NCBI GenBank assembly: GCA_009746045.1
Contig: RPFO01002210.1
Coordinates: 45,022 to 109,021 of the forward strand
Direction: 5' to 3'
Length of the DNA stretch: 64,000 nucleotides
Source of the DNA: Mesostigma viride
Taxonomy: Eukaryota; Streptophyta; Mesostigmatophyceae; Mesostigmatales; Mesostigmataceae
In this document: one piece after another, positions 42,632-54,950 of the stretch
Layout of the letters: the number at the start of each line of letters is the position of its first letter
Position numbering within the stretch: the first letter of the stretch is position 1
Translations under genes and position numbers: made by a program
The notes under the pieces: generated by a model
Databases searched by the model: none
Seen by the model: the letters and a program-made list of their open reading frames with translations, nothing else
Told to the model about the DNA's origin: nothing

Positions 42632-43091
42632 GCATGTGTTATAATGGATAAGTTGTAATGCTAGTGTAATCTGCCATGAGACCTCGCCTCCACGGCTCCA
42701 CCTCGGAATTCAATAGCCAGGCGACTTCCCTACACAGAAAATAAGTCCGTGAACCGGCTGGGGAAAATACTGCAAAGACCTCGCGAGACAAGACGGTGTG
42801 GTTTGAGTTGCAACTGCTGGCAGCAGTGTGCTAAAGCTGATGCCAGGTGGCACTCCATGGTGGCACTGACAGCTTCCGTAGTTGTGACAACTTCAGAGCT
42901 GCCAGGTGGCCAGACGGTACAACGGCTCGCAGAAGGACCGAGCGCCGCTGATTCTCCGCCCTGCAATAAATTTGCATAATGGCGTTCACTGGGCCAGCAC
43001 GTGCTTCCCAGCACCTAGAAAGCCCGTTAATAATTCGACCAAACAGTTCATGGAATAAGCAACAATTCCAGGAATACGGACTCTCAGGTCA
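42632..43091. promoter_or_regulatory. Probable bidirectional promoter
   Basis: About 460 bp separates the starts of the SUV3-like gene (minus) and the GTPase gene (plus), both apparently organelle-directed. No other frame is supported. The arrangement suggests shared regulation. Confidence 0.5.
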
Positions 43092-46000
43092 TTGGTCATT
43101 GTTAGATTATGCATGTTTTGTGCGGCATTGACTCATATCAAGCGGGCTTGCATTTCACGTGCTAATGTGCCGGTCGTCAACCTTCGGCTGCCTACTCACA
43201 GCCGACGTCGGATTCTGTTTTTTGGAAACGCGGGATTTTCGGTAGCGGCCATGACATCCGCGACTACTCAAGCTGGTTGCGTTTTGCATCAGCATCATTT
43301 TGAAAGAAGCTACTGCGCGCAGCCGCAGATTTCGCCGTTGTCACCCCGTATCTTTACTTGGCCAGCATGCAAGCACAACGTATCCTCGAGACCATTGGTG
43401 ATCCGTCCTGTTGATCGTGGGAGTCGTTCTCTATTTCATTTGGGAGTTATCTCGAGCGCGTCTTATAGCGACGCCCGGAAATTCTCAACCCAGGCGTCCG
43501 TGTCCGACCATAATCAAGTCCATGAACCCGCCAACGCGGGCAAGCTATCCGAAGTCAGCGACGCCGCCACGGATGATGATGCTGCACAACGAGACCCCCC
43601 TGCCCCTGTGCGACGTTCTCTAGGCAAACTTCAAAAAATCCCAATGGTCGCGCCGCCAAGCGAGCTCCTCATCTCGGCCGTCCGCAAAGCCGAGCGTGTG
43701 GGCGCCAATAAAGGCGAGTGGGCACTCCCGCAATCTGCACTAGGACAGCATAGGTCAAGTCTTGCCACGTGTCGCTAGGATGCATCCTCGAGAGCTAGTG
43801 CATGGTATGGCTGAGCACATGATGCCACTGTTTTCGTGCGACTTGCTTGCACTTGCCTGCCTACCATGGCAAATCCTCTCTCATGCATGCCCAAACGCTC
43901 GTATGTCCCCGCCCCCAACCGTGCGCTTGTCCCCACCCCCAACCGTGCGCTTGTCCCCACCCCCAACCGCGCGTGCAGACATCAAGAACGAGGGCCGTCG
44001 CATCATCAACCGCGCCACGCGGCAGATGGACGCTCTCACCAAGGTGGGTGCTCGGTGGGCACTTTGTGTTGATGGCTCTCACCCAGGGCACGCGGTGGGG
44101 AGGGCACTCACCAAGTTAGGCGTGCACCCAGCACGAGGCCCCTCCACCCCACTGATGGACGCGCCCACCAAGGCAAGGCACAAGGAAGGGCAGGAAGGCA
44201 CCAAGCTGGGCTCACCAAGGTAAGGCAAGGGAGAGCAGCTAGTCACCACGCTGTGCCCACCAAGGGAGGCGCAAGGCCATAGGTCCTCACGAGCGCTTAC
44301 CAAGGAGAGATGCGACGCAGGCACGCCCCCACCCCCCCGCCCCCACCCCCACCTTGCACGTTGGCCCCACCAAGGCATGCCAATTTTGGTATTGGTCACA
44401 GCATGAGAGATATTTATACTCGTACTGCGCGTGGGGGGACAGGGCGCTTGCCGTGCTGCAAGACTCAGGAGAGGGTCCGAAGCGGCGGGGGTGGGGGTCG
44501 CCGGACAATCAGCCTTCAGCGGCGCGTGGGTTTTCACCCGTGGGCTGCACTAGCAGGACTCTTATCTCGGCCATTGCACGAGGAATACCCCAGGAGAAGG
44601 CAAGACACGAATTCCTCTTGGGACATCTCTCGAGGAAGACACTTTCAACAAATGAACAAACGAGGAACGTGGCGTCTTCCCTTATTTCTTTTGGTTGTCG
44701 CGCATGACACGCAAGTACTTACTTGCTGTTCATCCCCCTGCCCGCCGCCCGCTTGGCTCCTGGACCCTGCCTTTCTGCCTCCCCTTTCGAACCCTCCACG
44801 GGAATGGGACTGTGGGTGCACATTTGTTTGGGCGGGCGGGCGGGCGGGCGAGCGGGCGGCCGGGCGGTGTGCATGTGCACTACCCATGTGTGTGCGTGTG
44901 TGCGTGTGTGCGCGGATGGCCAGGAGTTCACCGTGCCGCTGACCAAGTACGTGACGGGCTTCCCCGAGCTGCAGCGCCTGCATCCATTTGAGCGCGCGCT
45001 CGTGGAGCTGTCGCTGGGGCAGGGCGTGTACGAGGAGGTGGGTTGGGGGAAATGGTGCAGCAGTAGGTGGGGCAAGGGGTGTACTAGCTATTGTTTGAAT
45101 GGGGGCAATGCGTGTGCGAGGAGTCGGGCTAGGGCAAGGCGTGTGGTAGTGGGCGGGCAGTGCGTGTGCGTGTGTGGGCACACACAGGTCATGGACTTGC
45201 GTTTTGGGAAGCGTATGTACGAGATGCTGGTCGCTTACGACGGACAATCCTGTTGGGATGATCACCGGCGAATGATGCGCACGCGGTGAGTGATCGTATG
45301 ACACATGGGTGAAGCCACGAGCATGGGTGAAGCCACGCGCACGTGGAGTACTCAGCCAATTAGTATACACGCAACAAGTACAGAGCCAACGTGATCACGC
45401 GAGGTAAAGCGCAGCAACGGGAGCCGCCCGGCACTTCCGGATAGTTATACTACAGTCAGTTAGCTCCAGCATCTCCGCATGTCCGCACGTATATTAGAGA
45501 AGAGCCTGTCACCTTTTCCACACTGGTTGCGCCCCAGCTTGCTGCTGCGCTCCGCGTTGGCCCCAGCGACAGCAACGGTTGGTGCATAAGCTGGGCCCTA
45601 CTGCATTCTTGGCCAGCCCCACATGGGTCGTGGGGCCACAAATCCTCCGACTTTTACCCCCCCACACTCCATCCCCCTGCACGCCTCGCACACCCCGCAG
45701 ACCTACGTCCTGTCATTGTTACCACTAACTGAAAGTCACCCATCAACCCTCGATTCACGTCCATTGTCGATTTACTTGCTCCCGTGTGCACGCAGGTCAT
45801 CCGGCGTGTGGACGGCTTGCGCAAGAAACTGCTTGAGACCGGCAAAAACACGACGGCGTTCGTGGCCAAGGTGAGGGCACTCGTGTGGCCAAGGGAAGGG
45901 TGCAGTTGCTGGAGGGGGTGAGGGCAGTGGTGCTGCATGGGTGGTGCCTTTGTGAGGTGACAAGTCCCTGGAGGTACACTATTGCAATAGGACACCATGT

Positions 46001-49000
46001 TGGATGGATCATTAGGCGAGGAGCTCGCCTGGATTCCTGCCATGCGATCGACACAGGTGAGTAAGAATTGGGAATTACGTCCATGGGAGTATGAGAGAAT
46101 GCAGTGCGAAGCAGTGAGAGTGTTTACATGATTGCAGGTAGCAGGATATTCACTTCTTTTTGTTATTTAAAATCATATTTAGCTTTATCGATTCATCGCT
46201 TCCACTGGCCAGCCCCAGTGATTATTAGACTCATGGGGTGCATACTGTTGATGTGATGCCACTTATGGACCATTAGCTGTCCTGTCACATCGTACGTGCA
46301 GGAAACATTCCACACGACGGGCGCTCCCTAGCTAGGGTACTCTAGGCCCGCCCACTCCACTACATTTCCTTTTTCTTACATTCGTCACATAGCACAGTTC
46401 CCAAAGTACCAACGTGCCTATCTGGGGAAACATATGATACTCGCCTAGCTATCAGTTTTATCTGATCAGCCCAAGTGGTATTCATATTCACATACCAAGC
46501 TGGGTTTACAAGGCTGTTCACACGTCATATTCACAACGCTTTAGGGATGTAGTCTCTGCCAAAGACCGGACACTAACTAGGTGGGTGCCCGCACAGCGGA
46601 GTGGACCAGTACTTGCAGGCATCGGCACATTGTAGCCTTGGTTTCCCTTACAAAGCCCCAGCCGTAACGTGGGGTGGCTCTCGGTACCCGCCCTGGTGTC
46701 CGCCTGTGAGCCCAGCACGCCAGCCCGCCATCTCGCATCCCTCCTCTTTAACGTCATGCATCGGCTGGTCCCGCCCCACGCACTGGGATTCGCTGTGCTC
46801 CTCGCGGGTCTCGTGTCTGCTGTGGGAGCTTGTTGGCTCACTGTGCACGGCCACCAGTGAGGGATATATTTCCCTTTGCCTCGTGGCGTCTCGAACCTTG
46901 GAGAGATGCGCAGGCCCCCGTTGTGCCTGGGCGCGCCCGTTGCCAATTAGCGGATGTTGCATGTGTGGTGGGCATTCCTCTCTTGACTAGGGGCTGGCTG
47001 TGGGAACAAGCGCAGGCGTGGCAGCATTGGGCCCACTACCTGCGGCTGCCACCCACTTGAGAGGCATGCATGCTTCTGGTGGAATGTTTGCTGCGCAAGG
47101 TGGTCTGGATGGGGCCATGTATACTGCCATTCTGCGTTATGAACCTGGATGTTTGCTTCGAGAGGTGTAGGGAGTGCAGCCAAATGAAATGTGAGTGTTT
47201 TACGTGGAAACTTTGCAAATTGTTGGGGGGGCCACGCCTTTCTTCGTCTGCTCGAAAGCATGCTTCGTTTGTTTCCCTGTCACCCCCCCCCCTTGCTGTC
47301 GCGTGTGTCAAGCCTCCGTGTTGCCTGGAACAATCCCTTAGGCCTCTCATATTCTGGTTTGCCTGCCTGGTTCATCTCATGGCATCTGTCGCCTGTGCTC
47401 GGCATGTTGTCTGTGCCTTGATCAATCGCCCGACAGTCCAAGAACAAGAAGGAGGCGGTGGAGAGGAAGGAGCAGGTATGTGCCACAGGCAGCACTGTCT
47501 CCATGCATGCCGAACGGTTTGCAGCGCACATGTGGACTCGGTTGCTTCCGTCCAACCGATTGGCCGCTACCTGGTCAGGGTGCCTCCAGCATGTGTTGCT
47601 GTAACCCGGAGCTGGTGGCCTGAAGGGGAGGATGTGTTCCTCCCAGGGAGGTTGATGCATGGCATCACAGGTGCATGCGCACTACGCACGTTCATGCATC
47701 AAGACCTGCGCACCCAATATGTGCAGAGTTGAAAGAGCTTGCGCCCGTTCTGTGCCCGTTCTGTGCCTTTTTGCATGGTGTGGATACATCCTAGAACCAC
47801 CACCCCACGTGTGCCAGCAAGAGGTGGCCACCCTTGTCGAGGGGACATGGGCAAGCAGCAAGAGGTGGCCACGCTTTTAGAGGGGACATGGGCAAGCAAG
47901 CATCTTGCGTTCTCCTTGTGTGGGTGGGCGTGGGCGTGGGCGTGGGCGTGGGCGTGGGCGTGGGCGTGGGCGTGGGCGTGGGCGTGGGCGTGGGCGTGGG
48001 CGTGGGCGTGGGCGTGGGCGTGGGCGTGGGCGTGGGCGTGGGCGTGGGCGTGGGCGTGGGCGTGGGCGTGGGCGTGGGCGTGGGCGTGGGCGTGGGCGTG
48101 GGCGTGGGCGTGGGCGTGGGCGTGGGCGTGGGCGTGTGTGTGTCTGTGCATGTGTGTGCGTGCATGCATGTGTGTGTGCATGTATGTGTGTATGTGCATG
48201 TGTGTGCATGTATGTGTGCATGTGCATGTGCGTGCATGTACGTGTGCGTGTTTGTGTGTGTTTGTGTGTGTGTTGCTCTGCCTGACCAGTCTCCCTTGCA
48301 CCCGCGTGCTGTGCGTGCTGTCTCTGCAGGGCTTTGCGCAGCTGTCCACCATATTTGAAAAGGGCGCCTTTGTGGTGGAGGAGCTGAAGAAGGTTGGGAA
48401 GGTAGGGCTCATACGAGGTGCTGGCTCCAAAGACCAGCTGGCATTGGCATCATGCGGACAAACGCGCCCGCTGGTGCCCGTCTGTGGACCAGCAGCGACA
48501 TCCAGCCAGCGTTGGATAGAGGCGAGGCAAGATATGCAGCGCAGAGGTTGCATTGCAGAGGCGAGAGCACGGTCGCAAATATCACGGCACTTGAACCTGG
48601 GCTCACCTGCATCGATTCATGCGTACAGCCAGCAGGAGGGGGGGGGAGATCCAGGCATATTTTAAAGCAGGCATACACAGGTTTCCGGTGAAGTGCCACT
48701 CGGCTCTCCGGTTCCCCCTGCCCCTCTTTTCCCTCTATCTGACACCCACCCAGTTGTTGTCATGTCCACTGCTGCCCCGGCAGACACCCTCGGATGCGGC
48801 GCACCGACCCACATTGTGACTCTGTCCTGTAACGACTTGTCGTTGAATGCCGCGCCCGCCCCCAGATCCTGCGCTCGCTGCCTGTCGTCAACAACCGTGC
48901 GCCCACGCTGTGCCTGGTTGGCGCACCCAACGTGGGCAAGTCGTCGCTCGTGCGCGTGCTGTCCTCTGGGCGGCCCGAGGTGTGCGACTACCCCTTCACC

Positions 49001-52000
49001 ACCAAGAGCATCAGCATGGGACACATCTACGTCAACAACCAGAAGACTCAGGTGGGCGCACACGGGCGGTTGTTGGCGGTGGGGGCGCCTGTTTGGTAGC
49101 GGGATCGCAGGCTTGCGGGCTCATAGGCGGGAGGGGGGCGTGGGCAGTGGGCAGGCAGGCGGGGCTGTTGGTCCGACAGACGTCTCGTTTGATGGCTCGA
49201 GTAGACAATGGGGGGGCATGATAAACTGTGAGAGCAACGTTTGGGTGCAAGGTGGGGGACAGGGATGGGCATGCCGTGGATGCCTTGGATTCTCGGACGC
49301 GCCCGACAGGACGCGTGCACAGCGGCTGTAACATGCTGGGTACCGGATTAGAATTAGGCGGGACGGCTTGGGCACCATACGTGATAGGGTTGCGTGCCGC
49401 GATGTGGATGGTTGGGGCGCGTCTTCAGTTGTCAGCGCTGCCACGGGGCCATGTCACCCTCTCCTCCTTTCATCCTCAAGCTCCTGATTGTCTCTACCTG
49501 CATGGGGCCCACATCCCACCCTGTGTTTCCGTTCACTTGCACAGGTCACCGACACGCCGGGGCTGCTCTACCGACCCGACGGTGAGCGATGCATGCTTCT
49601 GATGCCGCCCTGCTTGCGTGCATGGCTCGCATAACGCAGCATGGACTGTGGGCGTTAATGCTGTTATCACTACGAGCCAGCAGCAAGCATATTAGAATGC
49701 AGCGCCATGTGTCCTTGCACCCGTACGCATGCGCTCTTTGTTCTTTGCTCTTAATGTAGACTCGGGGCAGCCCCCTTCCCTCCCCATGCTCTCATGCATG
49801 GCCCACCGCTCATGCATGGCCCACATGTCATGCATGGGCCGGCACGCTTGCCTGCCAACAGGTCTCTTCTAGAACAAGCGTTTGCAGGCAAGGACTAGAT
49901 GGGTGTGCTCTAGGAGGCAGCTGCGCCGCGTTCCGCCCGCTACTGGTATTGCCCTGCTGGTATTTGTCTCGCACTTGCGTGCCACAACCCTATAATGCTG
50001 CTAGTGCAGTTACCCAGCCGAGCGTTGGCAAGGATCGCCCTGTCTGTACTGCAAGCTGAAGGGTTTTCCTAGGCCGTCGCAGTGGTATGGCATGTCTCCT
50101 GCACCTATGCAGCGCAACGCCTCAGTAATGGGATGGCGCCACTGGACCTTGCTGGGTAGCTGCGGTACACCAACAGGGGCCTGCCTCGTGAAGCACAGGA
50201 GTAGTACAGCAACACTTGTGCTCGCACCCGCGCCATGTAGGACGGACACGTGCCGCTAGAACCTTTATCTGCGGGGGCACAAGATGGCAAGGATGGGCGC
50301 CATGCCTTGACGTGGGCGCCGATAGCATATTAGCGGGCGGGGGGGGGGGGGGCGGGGCGGCAGTGTTTTCCTTCCCTTTCGCCTGTGCACCACCTGCCTT
50401 TGCTGGCGGCGACACTGGCCCCCTTTCCCATCATTTGCCCTTGCGCGTTTGGTCGGTGTCTTCCCGCGCCTTGCCTGACCCCCATCCCCTGCATACCCCC
50501 TGCCCCTGCCCCTGCCTGGCCTGTTTACCCACCTCCTCGTCTGCAGCTGACCGCAACGATATGGAGAAGCTGACGTTGGCCGCGCTGACGCACCTGCCGT
50601 CGGCGGTGGTGTTTGTGCACGATCGCAGTGGGCTCTGCGGCACCAGCATCGACCAACAGGTGGGTGGGTGGGAGAATGCGGGCATTCCTGCCCACATGCC
50701 TGCCGACTGTGCTTTTGTGTAGGGGTTGTCAGTAATAGTACAAGCCAGTTAGCGTTGCACATTGTTTGTGCCCTGGGGTGTGAATTGGCTGGCGGTAAGA
50801 AGGTCTTGGGAGCTTGCCTTATTCTACCTTGGTTTGGATGTGGTGGATTTGTTATCATCTGGTATGGCCGCATCTTACTCCCAATCGGGATGCGTGATAT
50901 AGCAACCCGCTTGTATCCGCTTTGCTTTCTTCCCTTTCCCCTTTGGTCCCGCTACTCCAGCAGTTGACTTGTCCTTCTCAATATATGCGCGCTTTCCAAG
51001 TCTTGGGTTCCTCCTGCGCGGCCATCTCAACGCCGTTCCGCCGATGGATGTCGTTCCACCCCTAGCCCATGTCCATGCTGCGCACAGTACAGTCATCCCC
51101 GCGTTAAGTTACGATTCTTAAGGTCACGGCCCCGCGTTCAGTTACTTAACGCGGGGATGACTGTACCTTATCCATGGCCTCGTGCTCATGCCCATGCTGC
51201 GCGCAGTACCTAATCTACCGCGAGTTGAGGCAGCGCTTTGGCCACCGCTCGTGGATCGATGTACTGTCCAAGTGCGACCTGCCCGCCGAGCCCATCCCAG
51301 CCGCGTTGCTCCCCGCGGCGGCTGCCACGAGGGATGGTGACAGTGCGGATGAGGATGAGACACCGGCCATGGACGAGGCTGCGAGGCAGGAGGCGCTGGA
51401 GAGGGCGGTCACTGCGCGGCAGGGCCCGCCAGGGGCAATCCCCGTCTCCCTAGTGCAAGAGACCGGCCTGGACACGGTGCGTGGGTGCATGCGGGCGGTG
51501 AGGAAGGCGGAGGGGTGAATGGATGCCGCCTTTTGTCGGCCACCCTCTGGTCCTTGCTTCCTGGTTTTGTGTTGAGAATATCAAATTTGTTGCGGCATGG
51601 GTTTTGTGGGGATGTGCAAGTTTTGCATTCGTGCCTCTACCTTACTTTGTCGGCCTGCTTATGTCAATGCACCAGTGGTGAGCTGGCGAAGGCATGCAGA
51701 TGTGCATACCCCACTGCAGCTACTACGTTCTGCTTGCTGAAATCTTTGCTATGCGTTGGCGTCTTTCTTTCGCCCTGGCATGCATCGTGCAGCTAAAAGC
51801 ACGGGTGCTGGAGATGCTGTCCAACAGTAATCTCTACCAGAGCACGGGGGAGGCAGGGGCGGAGAGCTGGGATGACGGCCTGCCAGCAGAAGAGGACGAG
51901 GACGCGGAAGAAGACGGCTTCCCCTCGCTGGAGTGGAACGTGGAGCGGCAAGGGGACCGCAGCGGCTTCTATTACCCTGCATTCCGACCTGGGCCCGGCA

Positions 52001-52020
52001 GCAGTAGCGTCAGCAGTTAG
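43092..52020 (+). CDS. Organellar Obg/NOG1-like GTPase (11 exons)
   Basis: Exons: 43092-43713, 43979-44043, 44924-45037, 45796-45870, 47437-47475, 48330-48401, 48866-49051, 49545-49581, 50547-50659, 51207-51476 and 51793-52020. All join in frame to about 606 residues, or 553 if translation starts at 43251. The first intron uses a GC donor (AAAG|GCGAGT). Exon 1 is Arg/Ser-rich, like an organelle presequence. A NOG1-type helical domain follows ([34 protein letters not shown]). The G domain has G1 GAPNVGKSS, a YPFTTKSI switch, G3 [19 protein letters not shown] and G4 SKCD in place of NKxD. An acidic tail ends at 52020. It resembles the plant P-loop GTPases related to NOG1, which act in ribosome assembly. 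Function is inferred from the family. Confidence 0.9.
45871..47436 (+). other. Long intron 4 of the GTPase gene
   Basis: About 1.57 kb between two exons whose products are contiguous in the family. Open frames inside (for example 46601-46990) have no acceptor/donor support and are not needed for the protein. Confidence 0.55.
47923..48136 (+). repeat. (GGGCGT)n hexanucleotide array in GTPase intron 5
   Basis: About 35 near-perfect copies of GGGCGT, followed by a GT/CATG-rich microsatellite to about 48275. All of it lies in the intron 47476-48329. Confidence 0.92.
51090..51163. mobile_element. 74-bp mariner/pogo-like MITE in GTPase intron 9
   Basis: Terminal inverted repeats CAGTCATCCCCGCGTTAAGT are flanked by TA on both sides (51088-51089 and 51164-51165). 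TA target duplication and CAGT termini are typical of Tc1/mariner/pogo-derived miniature elements. It has no coding capacity. Confidence 0.8.
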
Positions 52021-52189
52021 CAAGATGTCACCCATTTTTTACTACTGGAAAGAAATGCAGGACAGTCAGCCTGGGCTGAGGTCTTGTTAGTATATCGTCA
52101 AATTCCGCTAGTACATTAAATTGCTTCTAGGTCCGGCAAGAGTTCAGTATCCAATAAATTGTCCCTTTTTTAGCATCCGCTGGTGTGTA
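52021..52189. other. 3' flank of the GTPase gene
   Basis: Presumed 3' UTR with AATAAATTG near 52153 as a possible polyadenylation region. Confidence 0.4.
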
Positions 52190-52620
52190 ATCCCTCCCTC
52201 CCTCCCTCCCTCCCTCCCTCCCTCCCTCCCTCCCTCCCTCCCTCCCTCCCTCCTTCCCTCCATCCATCCATCCATCCATCCATCCATCCATCCATCCATC
52301 CATCCATCCATCCATCCATCCATCCATCCATCCATCCATCCATCCATCCATCCATCCATCCATCCATCCATCCATCCATCCATCCATCCATCCATCCATC
52401 CATCCATCCATCCATCCATCCATCCATCCATCCATCCATCCATCCATCCATCCATCCATCCATCCATCCATCCATCCATCCATCCATCCATCCATCCATC
52501 CATGGATCCATCCATCCATCCATCCATCCATCCATCCATCCATCCATCCATCCATCCATCCATCCATTCATTCATTCATTCATTCATTCATTCACTCACT
52601 CATTCGTTCATTCATTTATT
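52190..52620. repeat. Composite microsatellite (CCCT)n-(CATC)n-(CATT)n
   Basis: CCCT repeats at 52193-52258, CATC repeats at 52258-52565 with one GGATCC interruption near 52502, then CATT variants to 52620. IHPS, MDGW and SLPP frames through it are artefacts. Confidence 0.92.
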
Positions 52621-53810
52621 GATTCCTGCACTGCGATGACCAAGACATCCGTTAGGTGAGTCTCGGATCGGCGCGGCCTCAAGATCCACCTGCATGCACG
52701 CCAGCCGACGGGCAGGTGCGGATCGATATCGCGCAGGCATTCAAGAGCGCCTCCCTCAGCCAGGACACCGGGCAGCTCGCAGCCTTGACTGCGCCTGATA
52801 GCCCGCTCAACACCATCGTGCCTCCCGGGTCAAGATCATTGAAGCCAAAGTCGCATGTGCACTTGTAAGCTCCAGCCCCAATTCAGTACTGCCGCATGCA
52901 AGAGCCCATTACCGCCTGGCCAAGTTTCCAATTAATTACTTAATTATACTCGTGCTCCCGTCAAGTTTCCAAGGCTTCTGCCACTGTGACCGCCCGGCGT
53001 AGTAACCATGCAGGTGGAAGGCAAAGTTGGCCAGGGCATCGTGAAGCTGGAGGCAGTTGCTGCCAAGGTAGACGCCCTGGCCACGCGCAGGTCCCCGTAG
53101 CCGAGCCGACGGCCACCATGCATCCGGCCGCCCAACCCGCCGGTCAGGCCACTGTGCATGAGCGATGACCCCTCGACTCGCGCATCCTGGGCGGACCTGC
53201 TCAAGAGCCAGGCAACTAGCTCTACCACCACTGCCATTACCACCAAGCTAGCTACGTGAGCTGGAAGACACGCGCCGCGAGGCCCCTGACCGCGACCGCC
53301 GCTGCCGGGTCATCCTCATGCTAGGGCGCTTCGACTAGGAGCCGGGGGAGGTCTACCCCAGACTCTCTTCTCGCCGAGCTCAGGAACCAGCTCTTCTACG
53401 CCCAAGCAAGCTGACCACATAGGGGGTCGCGCAAGTGGAGCAGCCAGGTACACGTCCACTGCAAGGCCGGCTACCGCCTGCCCCATCCACGTGACATGCA
53501 AGGCTGGGCCCCCACCAGTGGTCCTCACCTAGCTTCAGAGTTCAGCGACATCGCTGCCCGAGTTCGGTTCCTCTCTCGCCACAACTAAGCTGGTGCGCCG
53601 AGCCCCTGGTCGCTTGACGACGACCTCAGTCACTACGCCAGCCCAGCTAGCAGCAGCAACGCCGCGACCAGTGGCCCGACTTCATCCGTCACAAGTCCAG
53701 CCCCGAGAAGCCAGTGTACTGGCAGGGTGGGGACCATCAGTTATTATGTCAAAAACAAACTGTGGAAGCCCCCCCGGGCTCCCCCGGGATATCTAGAGCA
53801 AGCTAGTTGT
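52621..53810 (+). pseudogene. Heavily decayed ORF1-only LINE of the second family
   Basis: Fragments in all three plus frames match the ORF1 at 37743-39114 in order: SWADLLKSQATSSTTTAI, a RRCRVILMLGRF-like RRM start, QQQRRDQWPDF and PVYWQGGD near 53720. Stops and shifts interrupt it throughout. The match begins near 52690. A clipped LINE tail (TAATTATACTCGTGCTCCCG) sits at 52935-52960, suggesting two overlapping insertions. Confidence 0.65.
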
Positions 53811-53877
53811 CTAGATGGGGGCCGACAGGAATGGGATAGCTTAGGCATCATCTTGGCATGAAGCATATTATATAGCG

Positions 53878-54828
53878 ATCAGCATAGCCGCCGTCGCAGC
53901 CCAGCTCCAGCGGCAGACGCTTGACCTCCGCGAGGAGGCCGAGCTCGACAAGCGCAGCCTCAACGCCATACTCAAGAACTTGGACATGGAAGAAGGTGAG
54001 AATTCCGAGAAGCTTGCACGTGCGTTTGAGAGCAAAATCCTTGCACGCATGGGCCTTCTTGGTGAGATCAAGCTGACCGCCCACCGCCTCCCCCGCGCGG
54101 GGTAAGGCAGGGGCGCCTCCGCTTCTTCTCATCTTTGATAGCCCAGCGGACAAGATTTCGTTTCTCAGACGCCGCAAGCGGCTCGCGAATACTCCCTTCA
54201 CCGTGGACGACGACTTGACCCTGGCACAGCAACAACGGCGACGGGAGCTATGGCCGACCTACACCCAGCTCCGGCAGACCAAGGCGGGCCAGCCGGTGTA
54301 CTGGAAGGGGGCGGCCATCTACGTCGGCCACAAGCCCTGGCAAGCGACCCCCTCGACCACCGCGGCCCCAGCAACTCCAGCCCCAGCCTAGGGGAATACA
54401 GCAGTAGTGTAGAATAGTTAGACAGTGGCCTTGTACATGCCCGCCTACTACAGGCACTATACCAGCTGAGGCCTAGCCTTTTTAGTCATGTACATGTGTG
54501 CCTATGATGAGCCACACTCCAGACGATGCCTAGCCTTATTTAGTAATGTTGTGCCCATGCAGGGAGTCACTCTCTGCTGAGAAGCCATGCCATAGCTCCT
54601 GTATAGCCATGATGATCTTCCCCCACATGCCACGCTCCCCCTTAACTGGGCATAGCGCGATACATCATGAGGGTGCAGGTGCCTTGGTGCACCTAGAGCA
54701 GGGGTAGCTTACATTCCCACCCTTGCATGAAGTAGCCTCGAATGTATTAAAAGCCATATGCCCCTTCTCAGGGCTATGTGCTACATCTACTCCCAACGGA
54801 GTGATGTTGATAATTAATTAATTAATTA
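53878..54828 (+). mobile_element. ORF1-only LINE copy D (5' truncated)
   Basis: Starts inside ORF1 and keeps the 3' UTR, the hairpin at 54784-54806 (lower stem CATC/GATG) and an AATT tail (54812-54828). The 3' half closely resembles copy A. Confidence 0.8.
53880..54391 (+). pseudogene. L1 ORF1p-like C-terminal remnant (copy D)
   Basis: Begins at the LQRQTLDLREEAEL segment and runs through the RRM-like core with a shift near 54100 (PRAG then stop). It ends in the intact DDDLTLAQQQRRREL ... YWKGAAIYVGHKPW domain with a stop at 54389-54391. Confidence 0.8.
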
Positions 54829-54950
54829 GCTTTCATCATCATTCCGTCATCATTCCGTCATCGCGGCTCACAGAAGGGCACCAGCCTTATGCTGGCATCT
54901 GCCACCCCTATAGTGACCCTATAGTGACCGCGGCCTGGGGTGGGGTATCA
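54829..54950. other. Spacer with CTATAGTGACC and CATTCCGTCAT short repeats
   Basis: Tandem CTATAGTGACC at 54910-54930 recurs at 55174-55195, and CTTATGCTGGCATC at 54887 recurs at 55210. These link this stretch with the repeat region on the other side of the telomere repeat. Confidence 0.6.

Noticed and set aside
45188-45285. Possible extra exon of the GTPase gene ([14 protein letters not shown]...) with plausible splice sites
   Set aside because: It is 98 nt long and would break the frame. The exons on either side already encode contiguous family sequence (VYEE then [11 protein letters not shown]).
47739-48665. 308-codon ORF with WAWA or GVGV repeats
   Set aside because: It is the GGGCGT hexamer array in an intron. 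The real exon 48330-48401 lies inside it in the correct frame.
48693-49331. 212-codon continuous ORF spanning GTPase exon 7
   Set aside because: Only the part from 48866 to 49051 encodes the G1-switch region, and in another frame. The rest reads through introns.
52143-52659. SLPP...IHPS ORF as a secreted repetitive protein
   Set aside because: It is entirely a CCCT/CATC/CATT microsatellite.
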